32,085 nucleotides of DNA, taken from assembly GCA_002256935.1 (NCBI GenBank), contig NCGL01000055.1:1-32085 (forward strand), in the 5' to 3' direction. A program made the translations under genes and the position numbers. Below are positions 1 to 8,105 of the stretch, in pieces. Within the stretch, counting starts at the first letter, position 1; each line of letters begins with the position of its first letter. A model generated the notes under the pieces. The model was given only the letters and a program-made list of their open reading frames with translations. It did no database searches and had not been told where the DNA came from. Origin of the DNA: Bdellovibrio sp. 28-41-41 (GTDB lineage Bacteria > Bdellovibrionota > Bdellovibrionia > Bdellovibrionales > Bdellovibrionaceae).

Positions 1-74
1 CACTTTTTAAATGAAGCGTTATTTTTTTCAAAGATCATTTAGACTCAATTCTATGGCCGGCCTCAAAGACTTTA

Positions 75-1181
75 CTATTTTTTTATCCGCGAGTTAGCGT
101 TAGAAGAGTGAACATAATAGCGATGAACCTGTTTTCTCCCATGAGCAGATTGGCCGACAAGTTTTCGTCCACACTCCTCACAAAGGCACAAGCCAGAGGC
201 AGCAAAAACTCTTGTCGCTGACGTATCAAGCCGCATTCGTTCGCGAGAAGTATTCTCTTCTAGAATCACAGTTGCAATATTGAACGTCACTTCTTCAACG
301 ATAGCAGGCCAAGAGGCGGGGGAAACTCCGTATCTTTGCCACGCTTTGAGTTTGTATTGATCCTTCTTTTTGTTCGCTTTATTAACTTCACGAGCAGCAA
401 TGTAGGCGCGGTTCTTTAGTACAAAACTCAACGAATCAGTAGTCCATCTTCCGGCTTTCACAAGACGGTTTCGGGCATTGTCTCGGGCTTTCGGTTTGAT
501 TCCCTCTGCCGTGATTGCGTCGATTGTTCGGCTCAAAGTTCTTTGTTCAATAAAGAGTTCGAAAATTCTGCGAACCTGTATCGCTTCCTTTTCATTAACA
601 AGAAATGTCGCCTTCTTTGCCGGATCTTTGTCATAACCAAGGATGGCTGGGCCACCATTCAAAAATCCACGTTGAGCTCTGGAGTGGCAATTGATAGCAA
701 CACGTTCTGACGTTTGCTCCCGTTCGAACTGTGCCAAATTTATCATATTATAGAGCATCATTTTTCCAGCGGGAGTGCTGGAATCAAATTGCTCTTTGAT
801 CGAAAAGAATTTGGCTCCCTGATTCTCAAGCATTTTGTGAAAGTCACAGAAGTCAGGAATGTTGCGCGAAAGCCTGGAAAGTTCCGTCACCATGATTGCA
901 TTTATTTTGCCGGACTTCAGTGCCTTCATCATCCGCTCGTAAGCGGGACGATTGGTGTCTTTTGCTGAGTAACCATCGTCAATAAAATGTTCGACCAAGT
1001 GGCCCCATCCGGGCTCCTGCATATTTTTAATTTCTAAAAATGACTGCATTCTGTGCCGTTGATTGTCGAGCGAACCTTCGACGACACTTGCTTGTTCATC
1101 AGTCGAAACTCTGGAATAGCATCCGATAAGAAGTGCCGTTTGAGACAATGAGTTCACGTCAGGCTGCGATTTGTTCTTCAT
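75..1181 (-). CDS. Serine recombinase, probable integrase of the element
   Basis: This is a site-specific recombinase of the resolvase/invertase superfamily, 368 residues long, probably responsible for integration and excision of the element. The N-terminal catalytic domain has the motif YSRVSTDEQ with the nucleophile at about Ser26, then a GYSAKDTNRPAYERM stretch and ELSRLSRN. A recombinase DNA-binding domain follows at about 175-270 (AILGYDKD, later GRWTTDSLSFVLKNRAYI). The C-terminus begins a zinc ribbon (CLCEECGRKL), but the second cysteine pair is missing and the protein ends soon after, so it is short for a large serine integrase. The open frame runs further upstream, but ATG at 1181 is preceded by GGGAGGAATCAG, a strong ribosome site, so I chose it. 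It overlaps the gene before it by 23 bases and is last in its module. It could instead be a resolvase or a decayed integrase. Confidence 0.85.
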   Translation of the reverse strand: MKNKSQPDVNSLSQTALLIGCYSRVSTDEQASVVEGSLDNQRHRMQSFLEIKNMQEPGWGHLVEHFIDDGYSAKDTNRPAYERMMKALKSGKINAIMVTELSRLSRNIPDFCDFHKMLENQGAKFFSIKEQFDSSTPAGKMMLYNMINLAQFEREQTSERVAINCHSRAQRGFLNGGPAILGYDKDPAKKATFLVNEKEAIQVRRIFELFIEQRTLSRTIDAITAEGIKPKARDNARNRLVKAGRWTTDSLSFVLKNRAYIAAREVNKANKKKDQYKLKAWQRYGVSPASWPAIVEEVTFNIATVILEENTSRERMRLDTSATRVFAASGLCLCEECGRKLVGQSAHGRKQVHRYYVHSSNANSRIKK

Positions 1182-1398
1182 CTGATTCCTCCCTTCGAGG
1201 GCGTCCTCTGGTTTGGCCAAGAAGGATGATTTTTGCGACGAGCTTTCCGGCTCTCTCGCGTCGGGCGTCAGCATCTTCCGAATTATCGGGGACACCTAAT
1301 AACTCGACCATCATTCCTTCATCATCAAAATCCACCGCCGCTATATAGGTGGATTTCCTAACCACGTTTGCGGCCTTTGGTTCTCTTTTGCGCTTCAT
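1159..1398 (-). CDS. Small charged protein of unknown function
   Basis: This is a 79-residue, very charged protein that I do not recognise. It has a basic start (MKRKREPKAANVVRK), a middle with a short hydrophobic strand pattern (YIAAVDFDDEGMMVELLG), and an acidic and arginine-rich tail. It sits between the XRE regulator, which it overlaps by 41 bases, and the recombinase, whose start it overlaps by 23 bases, so the three are probably co-translated. Position and size are compatible with a recombination directionality factor or a regulator, but nothing in the sequence proves that. A TTG three bases upstream is an alternative start. The ribosome site is weak. Confidence 0.55.
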   Translation of the reverse strand: MKRKREPKAANVVRKSTYIAAVDFDDEGMMVELLGVPDNSEDADARRERAGKLVAKIILLGQTRGRPRREESDEEQIAA

Positions 1399-1615
1399 CA
1401 ATGTGCCGTTGAAACTCTTCTATAAAATCCTGGGCTTTGCGCTTAGACAGACTTCCTAAGTAGCTCATCACGGCACTGATAAGCGGACTAGGCGTCCTAA
1501 ATCCAATCTCAAAGTGACTGATCGGAGCTTTCCCCGATAACCCTAAGAGTTTGGCGAGATCCGTTTGCGTGAGTCCAAGTTGCTCCCGAGTTTCTTTGAA
1601 TTGTTTTGGACTCAT
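1358..1615 (-). CDS. XRE-family HTH transcriptional regulator
   Basis: This is an 85-residue DNA-binding protein. Residues 5-60 form a Cro/C1-type helix-turn-helix: the scaffold EQLGLTQTDLAKLLGL is followed by an ISHFEIGFRTPS recognition and wing region. A basic tail (KRTKGRKRG) follows. Its ATG overlaps the stop of the preceding gene (ATGA), so the two are translationally coupled. Within an integrase module such a protein most often controls excision or the regulatory genes of the element; that role is inferred from position only. No toxin-like partner is visible, so I do not call it an antitoxin. Confidence 0.8.
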   Translation of the reverse strand: MSPKQFKETREQLGLTQTDLAKLLGLSGKAPISHFEIGFRTPSPLISAVMSYLGSLSKRKAQDFIEEFQRHIDEAQKRTKGRKRG

Positions 1616-2034
1616 GCTGGCTCACTTTCAATAAGTGTATCTGTGATACACTCTTGCTTCAAGGTCTTTTTCGTTTTTTTCTGCTCCTTGGCGGCTTCAC
1701 CAAAGAAATGTTTGTCCAGAACTGCTTGGATGTCTGGCGGCACCTCTCCGAGTGCCTTATACTTCTTTTGAAGGGCATCGAGCATCGAAAAAGCATTTGC
1801 TGAACGGCGGCGAATTTCAAAAATCGCGTCATCAGGAGCATTATTCTTGAACCAGAGAATCATGAAGCTAGCGACGTCATACCGATTGGCCCGGCCCGCA
1901 TCAAAACCATCGTTCACACGATCTGTCATCTCGCCAACTACCAATTCAGCCTCAGTACTTACGACGATCCGGCCTTCTTTTTTGGTGACTTCATCTTTTG
2001 TTTTTACGTCTTTGTTTTTTTCTTCTGTATTCAT
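1612..2034 (-). CDS. Unknown protein beside the putative oriT
   Basis: This is a 140-residue soluble protein that I do not recognise. It has a lysine- and glutamate-rich N-terminus (about 1-22), a central folded-looking region (about 25-100) with VVSTEAELVVGEMTDRVNDG and DVASFMILWFKNN, and a lysine-rich tail. It starts at an ATG with a perfect extended ribosome site (AAGGAGGTG, 5 bases before ATG). It is the first gene after the 102-base nested palindrome, and its stop overlaps the XRE start. A small charged protein next to a transfer origin could be a relaxosome accessory factor; that is inferred from position alone. Confidence 0.65.
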   Translation of the reverse strand: MNTEEKNKDVKTKDEVTKKEGRIVVSTEAELVVGEMTDRVNDGFDAGRANRYDVASFMILWFKNNAPDDAIFEIRRRSANAFSMLDALQKKYKALGEVPPDIQAVLDKHFFGEAAKEQKKTKKTLKQECITDTLIESEPA

Positions 2035-2085
2035 GTATTCACCTCCTTATTATTTAAATATCTATCTACCTCCCATACTTTAATC

Positions 2086-2187
2086 CCACCCAACTCCTCC
2101 CCCTGGTTCCTGTCCACCTTCAACCAACTACTCGTTGGGTGGGGGTGGACAGGAAGAGCTACTGCTCAAGGGGGAGGAGTTGGGTGG
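2086..2187. repeat. Nested palindrome: oriT or structured RNA candidate
   Basis: Three inverted repeats are nested on the same centre. The outer arms are 2086-2103 and 2170-2187 (18 of 18 paired). The middle arms are 2107-2118 and 2144-2155 (12 of 12). The inner arms are 2121-2128 and 2134-2141 (7 of 8) with a 5-base loop. The right interval also holds a 4-bp mini-stem, GAGC-TACT-GCTC (2156-2167). The nonamer GTTGGGTGG occurs at both 2134 and 2179, so the left outer arm could pair with either copy, giving two alternative folds. The element lies between the relaxase stop (2220) and the next gene. No T-run follows on the minus strand, so it is not a standard terminator for the operon. Its position beside a MOBC relaxase favours oriT or a relaxosome binding site; an RNA-based control is the alternative. 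Confidence 0.7.
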
Positions 2188-2220
2188 CTGCGAACTAACT
2201 GAATTCTCGTAGTTTTTTTT
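2188..2220 (+). terminator. Weak plus-strand hairpin with T8 tract
   Basis: CTGCGA (2188-2193) can pair with TCGTAG (2207-2212), including one G-U pair, and is followed directly by eight Ts. This resembles an intrinsic terminator on the plus strand. No plus-strand gene lies upstream, so it would only stop antisense transcription coming out of the palindrome region into the relaxase gene. The loop is long (13 bases) and the stem short, so I hold this loosely. Confidence 0.25.
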
Positions 2221-3035
2221 CATCCGACCTCTTCAACTTTTGAATTTCTAAACCGGACGGCTGTCCGGTTTACATCCGCTTTAGAATTCAAATTTTGAAT
2301 TGGCTGTTGGGTTACAAGCTGAAACATTTTTTCCAAGATAAACTCTTTGTCGGCAAATCGAACTTTTGCCGACAGTGCCAATTTTAGAAAGTCCTCGTAC
2401 AAAAATGTGCCTGGAACGACTCTTTGACCGCCACCAAGACTCGCAGAAAACGATCTCTTAATAATGCTTTCGGTATAGCTACTTTCACAACCAAACAGCA
2501 CCAAATTGATATGATCATAGTCTCCGTAAGCGAGAGCCATCCTCTCGTAACGGGCAGACGTTTTTAAAGTCTTTTCGATTTCTAAGACGCATCTCACTTG
2601 GCCGCCAGTCGGAGTTTTCAAATCAAAAACTAGATCAGGAATCCGATAGACCTTGTCTGCTCCAAGCACCCTGTAGGCAAGCGGCGGGTCTCTCATCAGC
2701 TCATCTTCCAGCCAATACTCCCGAACCAGATCAAGTTGTTCAAGTGTTAGCAACACATCTGCAACGATGGCATCGTGGTCGATGAAGACATGAAATCTTG
2801 AGGGCCGTGACTCACCCGCAAAGAGATTCTTACTTTTTCTGCTCAAAAATAAAACCTCTGAATTGGATTTCGATTTTACAAAGAGGCCCGTTTCGGCGAG
2901 CCGATTCCAATACTCAAATTTTTGAGAGCGTTGCTTCTCGCAGAAAAACTTAAAGAAAAGATCTCTCGTTAAAAATCCCCACCGAGCAGTAAATTCTTGT
3001 GCCTGTTTGATGATGGTGTAGTCCAAAGTTCTCAA
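2220..3035 (-). CDS. mobC: MOBC-type relaxase / replication-relaxation protein
   Basis: This 271-residue protein fits the replication-relaxation family that includes the CloDF13 MobC relaxase. Residues 5-75 look like a winged helix (an AQEFTARWGFLTRDLFF start and a GLFVKSKSNSEVLFLS wing). A PD-(D/E)xK-like nuclease core follows: RIPDLVFDL at 132-139, then a strand with CVLEIEK at 149-155 and a conserved RYERMALAYGDY helix at 162-173. MOBC relaxases nick oriT to begin conjugative transfer. The predicted start is TTG, overlapping the lipoprotein stop (TTGA), and no better ATG exists nearby. In CloDF13 the MOBC relaxase is likewise paired with its own coupling protein, which agrees with the VirD4-like gene two genes upstream here. 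The family call rests on motif layout; the nick site is unknown. Confidence 0.75.
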   Translation of the reverse strand: MRTLDYTIIKQAQEFTARWGFLTRDLFFKFFCEKQRSQKFEYWNRLAETGLFVKSKSNSEVLFLSRKSKNLFAGESRPSRFHVFIDHDAIVADVLLTLEQLDLVREYWLEDELMRDPPLAYRVLGADKVYRIPDLVFDLKTPTGGQVRCVLEIEKTLKTSARYERMALAYGDYDHINLVLFGCESSYTESIIKRSFSASLGGGQRVVPGTFLYEDFLKLALSAKVRFADKEFILEKMFQLVTQQPIQNLNSKADVNRTAVRFRNSKVEEVG

Positions 3036-3319
3036 TTGGAATCCTGCCTAGACGAAATCGGCAAGAGCACAAAGTGACCAAGCTCAATGCGGCCTTCAGT
3101 CATGCCGGGCTCGATCCATTCAAGGGTGAATTGAGAGAGCCGAGAATCCTTGAGGCTTTGCGGAATTTTAAGATCAGATCCGACCGTTACCTGCCTAATA
3201 CGAACCACGCAGGTCTCTTTGCCAGATAGAATTACTTTTGCGCCGTCAGGATTTCCGCATCTAGGAATGTGACTACATGCCGATACAGCCAGCGCTAAAA
3301 TGACAATTACGAATCTCAT
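3032..3319 (-). CDS. Small lipoprotein, possible VirB7-like subunit
   Basis: This is a 95-residue exported lipoprotein. Residues 1-14 form a short hydrophobic signal ending in the lipobox AVSAC, with the lipidated residue at Cys15. The remainder is soluble with two more cysteines (about 21 and 37) and no domain I recognise. Both ends overlap neighbours by four bases (ATGA with the coupling protein, TTGA with the relaxase). In VirB-type systems a small lipoprotein (VirB7) anchors VirB9 in the outer-membrane core; this is the only lipoprotein in the transfer operon, so it is the natural candidate. Its place after VirD4 instead of near VirB8-VirB9 is unusual, and an entry-exclusion or surface role is also possible. 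Confidence 0.7.
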   Translation of the reverse strand: MRFVIVILALAVSACSHIPRCGNPDGAKVILSGKETCVVRIRQVTVGSDLKIPQSLKDSRLSQFTLEWIEPGMTEGRIELGHFVLLPISSRQDSN

Positions 3320-4962
3320 GCGGCCTCCTTCTGGTCTTCATTGGCCGAAGCTAGCAGCTCCATGCCAGCGTCGGCCTTTTCGTTCTTTGGTTTCTCAGAA
3401 AGCATCTGCCCCATTCCAAGAGGCTCTGCCTTCTTAAGTTTTGGAATGACCTGCGCATCCAGATCGAAGCTTTTCTTGAACTTGATTCGAACCGGCAGAC
3501 TGCCTTTAGCGTGTGGAAGAACCATGACCGCTTCTCCGACCCCGAGCTCCTGTTTAAAGACGTTCGGATGGTATTTGAATTCTTCAGCCGCGCGAACCGA
3601 GCCGTCGCCGGTCTTAGTGGCGCCCAAGAATCCGTCCTTTTGTCGTTCAGTGACCTTATTGGTCTGGAGCGTCCCGATCACAGACGAGAAGTATTCTGCT
3701 GACTCAGGCTCGTTGGTCCTCATGAATACCTTGAGATTTGAGTTGGTGAGGATCGTATTTTGGATACCTTCGCCAAGACCCGCTAGATCTCCTAGGGCTT
3801 GGTGAGCAAAAACAATTCCGACGTTTGCACTTCTGGATTTATTCAGAAGCGTTACGAACCCCGGTGTGAGGTATTCGGTAAAATCATCGAGATAGACAGA
3901 AAAGAATTTTTTGTGTTCCGATCTACCAAGATGTCGCGATGAAACTGCGCTCTGTAGGCATTGCAGAATAATCTTCCCAGTGGCCTTACCAAGTGTCGGT
4001 ACCTTTAAGGCTGGCAACTGGCAGTAGATGATCTCGCCATCCTCCAATGCTCTTTCAAGATCAATATCTGACTGCTCGCTATTAAAGATTGAAGCGGTTT
4101 CACCGACAGCAAAACTTTGAAGTTGAGCGACAAGGCCGCTCGTGCGCTGCTCCCTCTCTTCGCGTTTCAAGCTTAGAAAGTCTTTAGCCCAATCCTTTAG
4201 TTTTGGATTCTGGGATTTGTTAGCGAGACTTGCCAAATGCTTTTCACTCTTCAAGCAATCGATCACTCGACAGGGGGTAGGTTTGATTTTCGCGTCTTCT
4301 AAAAGCAGAAGGCAGTGGAGAAATGCATCATACTGAATGCTTTTAAAATATTCGTTCTCAAAATTGAGAGCGGCGAATACTCGTTCCGCAATTTCAAGGA
4401 CAGAACCATTCGTAAATGGATTGAACGTGTGGCTGATGTCCACGTTACAAAGCGACAGAATGCGAACGTCGTGCTCTCTGTGATGCTTCTTTGCGTACGC
4501 ATATAGTTTGTCGAGGAGGCTTCGATCAGATTTTCCGTCGATGATAATAAGACCACGCCCCTTTTTAATATCATCAATGGCCCAGGGAACAATGACCGAC
4601 TCAGTTTTACCGGCGTTTGTTGTACCAACAACTTGTGTGTGCATCCGTCTAAAGGACTGCCTAATGAAAATCGACTTACCCTTCGGCGTGATCCCTGCGA
4701 AAACAGAATCCTCACCCTCGGTGGGTGCCAGGATTTCGTTTTCTAGGTCTCCATCCTTAAAAAGTGAGATAAATTTATTACGGAGTTTCACATAGGCGGC
4801 CATAACAGCAAGCGTGACAACTAAGGCAACCCCATAGCGCCACTTCAAATAGAAGGCGATGATCTCAGTCTTATACTTAAGCCATCCTACGAAAACTGTA
4901 AGGGCTAGGGCCATGATCGCAAACCCTCGATCTGTCGTCTCTGATCTTTTATCGTCACTCAT
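3316..4962 (-). CDS. virD4: VirD4/TraD-type coupling protein
   Basis: This is the ATPase that couples the relaxosome to the secretion channel at the inner membrane. It has 548 residues. Two N-terminal membrane segments lie at about 13-27 and 43-58. Walker A is GTTNAGKT at 113-120, followed by GLIIIDGKSD. Walker B is FSVYLDDF at about 354-361, followed by the family-typical NKSRSANVGIVFAHQAL. The open frame extends to a GTG at 4971, but ATG at 4962 has GGGAGGTGACAACT in front and is the likely start. It overlaps the VirB10 stop by eight bases. Together with the MOBC relaxase it argues for DNA transfer rather than only protein secretion. Confidence 0.92.
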   Translation of the reverse strand: MSDDKRSETTDRGFAIMALALTVFVGWLKYKTEIIAFYLKWRYGVALVVTLAVMAAYVKLRNKFISLFKDGDLENEILAPTEGEDSVFAGITPKGKSIFIRQSFRRMHTQVVGTTNAGKTESVIVPWAIDDIKKGRGLIIIDGKSDRSLLDKLYAYAKKHHREHDVRILSLCNVDISHTFNPFTNGSVLEIAERVFAALNFENEYFKSIQYDAFLHCLLLLEDAKIKPTPCRVIDCLKSEKHLASLANKSQNPKLKDWAKDFLSLKREEREQRTSGLVAQLQSFAVGETASIFNSEQSDIDLERALEDGEIIYCQLPALKVPTLGKATGKIILQCLQSAVSSRHLGRSEHKKFFSVYLDDFTEYLTPGFVTLLNKSRSANVGIVFAHQALGDLAGLGEGIQNTILTNSNLKVFMRTNEPESAEYFSSVIGTLQTNKVTERQKDGFLGATKTGDGSVRAAEEFKYHPNVFKQELGVGEAVMVLPHAKGSLPVRIKFKKSFDLDAQVIPKLKKAEPLGMGQMLSEKPKNEKADAGMELLASANEDQKEAA

Positions 4963-5914
4963 AGTTGTCACCTCCCTCTTGTAGTTTAAGAGCCTCGCTC
5001 AATACGGCATCACACTCGAGACCCGCACCAAGTTCGATCCACTCACGTTCAGTTTTTAATTTTTCACCATAAGCTTGAGCGCGTGACTGCGCGGTAGCGG
5101 CAACAGCACCTAGCAGACCATTCTCTATTCCGCCCTTGGATCTTCCTAAGATATCAGTCTCCATGCTCCCTGCGGCAAGTCCCCCAACGAATGTCGTAAG
5201 GACTTGGCCTGCGGTATTTTTCATACCATCAGAAAAAATTCGGCCAACGATTCCGGGCTGGCCATCTTTGCTAAGGGCAAGAGCCGAAACTTTGCGAATC
5301 TGTCCGTTCGGTAAAGAAATTTGACTGAAACGAACAGTCGCTCGGTCCGATCCTTTTTGAAAACTAGCTTCTCCGTAAAATCTAGTTCCTGCCGGAAGCT
5401 TCAGGCCGGAATCAGATTCAGAATTGAGAATAAGCTCCGCTAATATGGGAACTGGTTCTTGGGAAACGACCACCTTATCTAAGAGTCTCAGCGGAAGTCT
5501 TATTCCAGCCCGAAGTTCTGTTTTTGCGTTGCCAGATTTGGACCCGATCACCATTGAGGTGTTGTAGTTCACTTGAGATGAGCCCATTCCGCCCGGCAGT
5601 GCCATTTTTGGTGAACCCCAGAGGTTTTCAGCCGTTGTCTCATTCTTTTTCGCCCCAGATGATTCTTTGGTTGCATCCCGATTTGTTTCTGGTCGATCAA
5701 TTTTCTCCGTAAACTCAACGGGCACATCAGTGGGCATTAGAAAAACCACCGCAACAAAAACAACAATCGCGATTGCGCCTAAAACCTTGAAAGCCCTAAA
5801 ATTGACATCTGTCTTTTGGCTGACATCGCTCTTCTGGAAAAAGGAACCCTTGATTTTCAAGAGGGTGTTCTTCGTTTTCTCAAGAGAACCCTTGAGCCGA
5901 TTATTTACTTCCAT
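4955..5914 (-). CDS. virB10: VirB10/TrbI-like channel protein
   Basis: VirB10 spans both membranes and links the inner-membrane ATPases to the outer-membrane pore. This 319-residue copy has a cytoplasmic N-terminus, one membrane segment at about 43-60, a linker with charged and proline residues, and a C-terminal VirB10/TrbI domain from about 135. Family features include RAGIRLPLRLLDKVVV, a KLPAGTRFYGEASF strand pair and the RVRF-like SQISLPNGQIRKVSAL. It has a good ribosome site (GAGGAGCTTCT before ATG). It is short compared with many VirB10 proteins, mainly because the proline-rich linker is small. It overlaps VirB9 upstream by ten bases. Confidence 0.88.
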   Translation of the reverse strand: MEVNNRLKGSLEKTKNTLLKIKGSFFQKSDVSQKTDVNFRAFKVLGAIAIVVFVAVVFLMPTDVPVEFTEKIDRPETNRDATKESSGAKKNETTAENLWGSPKMALPGGMGSSQVNYNTSMVIGSKSGNAKTELRAGIRLPLRLLDKVVVSQEPVPILAELILNSESDSGLKLPAGTRFYGEASFQKGSDRATVRFSQISLPNGQIRKVSALALSKDGQPGIVGRIFSDGMKNTAGQVLTTFVGGLAAGSMETDILGRSKGGIENGLLGAVAATAQSRAQAYGEKLKTEREWIELGAGLECDAVLSEALKLQEGGDNYE

Positions 5915-6615
5915 AGAAGCTCCTCGGCCAAAGTAAGGGAAAATGTATTTCTAGATTTTAGCTCGATAGTGACCGGCTTTTTCGAAATCAAGTCTGACTT
6001 TGCGAGAGATATCCCGATCAACACTGGTTTATCTTTCGAAATTTTCAGGTCAGATACAAAGAGCCCATTTATTACCTTTGAATTTCCACCTTGCTTGATC
6101 TCAAAGTCGCTTGGTTTGACCGAAAATCCTTGAGATGAGGTTGTCGTGAGCCTTGCATCAATTAGAATAAAACCACTTCCTGAAAGACCGACTCTCTCGA
6201 CAGAAAGTTTGATGCCGTCAAGTTGTTGCGATTTTCCAACCTTTACCCATCTATTCGATGGCGCAACTTGATCCAGAGTTTTCACATAAACAATGTAGTC
6301 AGCCGACGCCTGGCTAAGTGTAACGAGCCTGACATTGTAACGCCTCTTTTCAGTTACGAGATAAAGATTGGTTTTTACACCGGAGCGAAGGGGCTTAATC
6401 GTCACGGCTCGGTCTAAGTATTCAACTTTGAACCCTGACAGATCTCCGATGATTGCGGACTGTATCGTCTCTGGCAGTTGAATGATTGTAGCAATCCCAA
6501 GAGCCGCTTTTACCGTCAGAATGTCATCAATTTTAATCGCAACCTTTCGGACTTGGGCCGTCGACAATGATGACCAGAGGGATGCGCTAAGAAGAGCCAT
6601 TAGCGCCATTCTCAT
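5905..6615 (-). CDS. virB9: VirB9/TrbG/TraK-like outer-membrane core protein
   Basis: This 236-residue periplasmic protein has a signal peptide (about 1-21) and the N-terminal pattern of the VirB9/CagX group: ATIIQLPETIQSAIIGDLSG, then AVTIKPLRSGVKTNLYLVT and RRYNVRLVTL. The C-terminal half is beta-rich and would contact VirB7 and VirB10 in the outer-membrane core complex. The frame is open to 6657, but ATG at 6615 overlaps the VirB8 stop (ATGA) and begins a clean signal sequence, so I use that start. The F-type name TraK would fit equally well; primary sequence alone does not separate the two. Confidence 0.8.
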   Translation of the reverse strand: MRMALMALLSASLWSSLSTAQVRKVAIKIDDILTVKAALGIATIIQLPETIQSAIIGDLSGFKVEYLDRAVTIKPLRSGVKTNLYLVTEKRRYNVRLVTLSQASADYIVYVKTLDQVAPSNRWVKVGKSQQLDGIKLSVERVGLSGSGFILIDARLTTTSSQGFSVKPSDFEIKQGGNSKVINGLFVSDLKISKDKPVLIGISLAKSDLISKKPVTIELKSRNTFSLTLAEELLWK

Positions 6616-7202
6616 CGCCCAGCCTCTTCGGTCTCTTTGGTGATGTAGACACCCCAAGGATTTACGACTGTTCGATCATCAACGGTGAATTGAAAAACCA
6701 AACGCATTTCGGTTGCAGCTTTTAAGTTATCAAACTCTGTAATTCTATCCGCGAGCACAGTAACTTTCTTCTCTTTAAGATCAACCGAAACGGACTTTGG
6801 ATACACGCGCTGGTGCACTTTCTTTTCGCGGACAAATTTCTGTGTTTCCAGCATTGATCTTTCAAATGCAGAAGCAAGTGATGGCAGCACGAAAAACTTT
6901 GCCTTACCTACTTCGTCGGCAATCGTTTTCTCATCCCAGGAATATCTATGCTTGATATACTCCTTCATGGCAGATTCAATCTGAACGTCTGTGACTTTGG
7001 TTTCAATGCGAGAGACCTCACCAGTCCCGTCGAGTGCGATAACTGTTGGCCCTTGTTTTACGAGATAAAGAACCAGCAGAAGCATGAGAACGAAAACCCC
7101 AAGCAATACTCCGCAAAGAAATTTAAGATTCAGATTTTCTTCCGCAAATTCCTTCATGGCCTTCGGGTATTGACTAGCGTGTAGCATGATTTTTTTATTC
7201 AT
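6612..7202 (-). CDS. virB8: VirB8/TraE-like inner-membrane scaffold
   Basis: This 196-residue protein is bitopic, with one membrane segment at about 28-48 and a periplasmic NTF2-like domain after it. The family signatures are ESAMKEYIKHRYSWD near 75-90 and the C-terminal VNPWGVYITKETE, which matches the TraE/VirB8 ending in which the last beta strand carries an NPWG-like motif. VirB8 nucleates assembly of the channel at the inner membrane. The ATG has a perfect extended ribosome site (AAGGAGGTG). The gene lies 12 bases after the VirB6 stop, and its own stop overlaps the VirB9 start. Confidence 0.82.
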   Translation of the reverse strand: MNKKIMLHASQYPKAMKEFAEENLNLKFLCGVLLGVFVLMLLLVLYLVKQGPTVIALDGTGEVSRIETKVTDVQIESAMKEYIKHRYSWDEKTIADEVGKAKFFVLPSLASAFERSMLETQKFVREKKVHQRVYPKSVSVDLKEKKVTVLADRITEFDNLKAATEMRLVFQFTVDDRTVVNPWGVYITKETEEAGR

Positions 7203-7214
7203 AGTTGCACCTCC

Positions 7215-8105
7215 TTACGACCTTCGGGGCCGGTTTGAATTGTGGGTTGTGTTTGATTTTGGCCTTCGCGCCAAATGACTAAGACTTTTCGGCAATAGGG
7301 ATTGCGCTAAGGTTTGTCCCATTGCGAGTTTTGTAACTGGTATTAACATCATCGTTGCGGCGCTAGCAGCCGTAGAACCAATGCTTCGAGCTGTTGAATT
7401 GATACCTTCACCAGTCAAGGATTGCAGAACCTTTGGTGTATAAAGGAGCGCAATCGCGATTATGAAATTCATCGCAACAAGCGGAAGATAAGCTTGTTCA
7501 TTTTCGTAAATAAATCCGAACGAGACAGATTTCAGCATTGCCGATAAAATTGCCCAGATAATTTTCCAGCAAGCGACTTCGATGAGGCCCTTATAAAGAT
7601 TGACCGTGATTCGCGCTGTGCTCGGGAAAATGTAACAGAGAATCATAAGTGGAGCACAGATCGAAAGAAGCGCCCAATAAAAATAGTAGAGAATAATCGT
7701 TAGGTATTTCGCGATATATAAAAGCGCAAAGCTCCCGAAACTTAAGACGGCCATAAAAAGACCGTCAAACTTCAGCATCAAAACATTTTTGGCAGCAGAA
7801 TATCCAAGCGACTTCTCTTGGGCGATTTTCATGAAGGCTTCAAGACCTGACATATCGTCAATCTTCAAAGCAATCCCATCGCAGATATCTAGGATCAAGT
7901 TCGAGACTTCAGGAAACGAAGCAAGTAACAAAGCTGCAACGAATGCTCTCTTAAGAAGATCTGGATAATTTGCATCACCGGATTTCAAATATCCAAATAC
8001 GATGGAGAACAAAATCGTGAGAGGCAGCATCACATAGAAAAGCTGACTTAGTCCCTGATAAAGATCTCGAACAAGTGATCCCAAGACTTCAAGATTTGGC
8101 ATCAT
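7215..8105 (-). CDS. virB6: VirB6/TrbL-like polytopic channel protein
   Basis: This is a 296-residue inner-membrane protein. Hydrophobic segments occur at about 20-41, 52-70, 112-133, 138-160, 168-190 and 205-222, with a serine- and arginine-rich cytoplasmic tail (HNSNRPRRS at the end). The central block of closely spaced segments (LLYIAKYLTIILYYFYWALL, then SICAPLMILCYIF) is typical of VirB6 and TrbL proteins, which line the inner-membrane part of the channel. Two adjacent ATGs (8105 and 8102) are possible starts; GGAGGTGG just upstream supports the first. It overlaps the VirB5 stop. Confidence 0.8.
   Translation of the reverse strand: MMPNLEVLGSLVRDLYQGLSQLFYVMLPLTILFSIVFGYLKSGDANYPDLLKRAFVAALLLASFPEVSNLILDICDGIALKIDDMSGLEAFMKIAQEKSLGYSAAKNVLMLKFDGLFMAVLSFGSFALLYIAKYLTIILYYFYWALLSICAPLMILCYIFPSTARITVNLYKGLIEVACWKIIWAILSAMLKSVSFGFIYENEQAYLPLVAMNFIIAIALLYTPKVLQSLTGEGINSTARSIGSTAASAATMMLIPVTKLAMGQTLAQSLLPKSLSHLARRPKSNTTHNSNRPRRS

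Noticed and set aside
1358..1615. XRE protein as the antitoxin of a toxin-antitoxin pair
   Set aside because: Neither neighbour resembles a known toxin; the module is better explained as integrase control.
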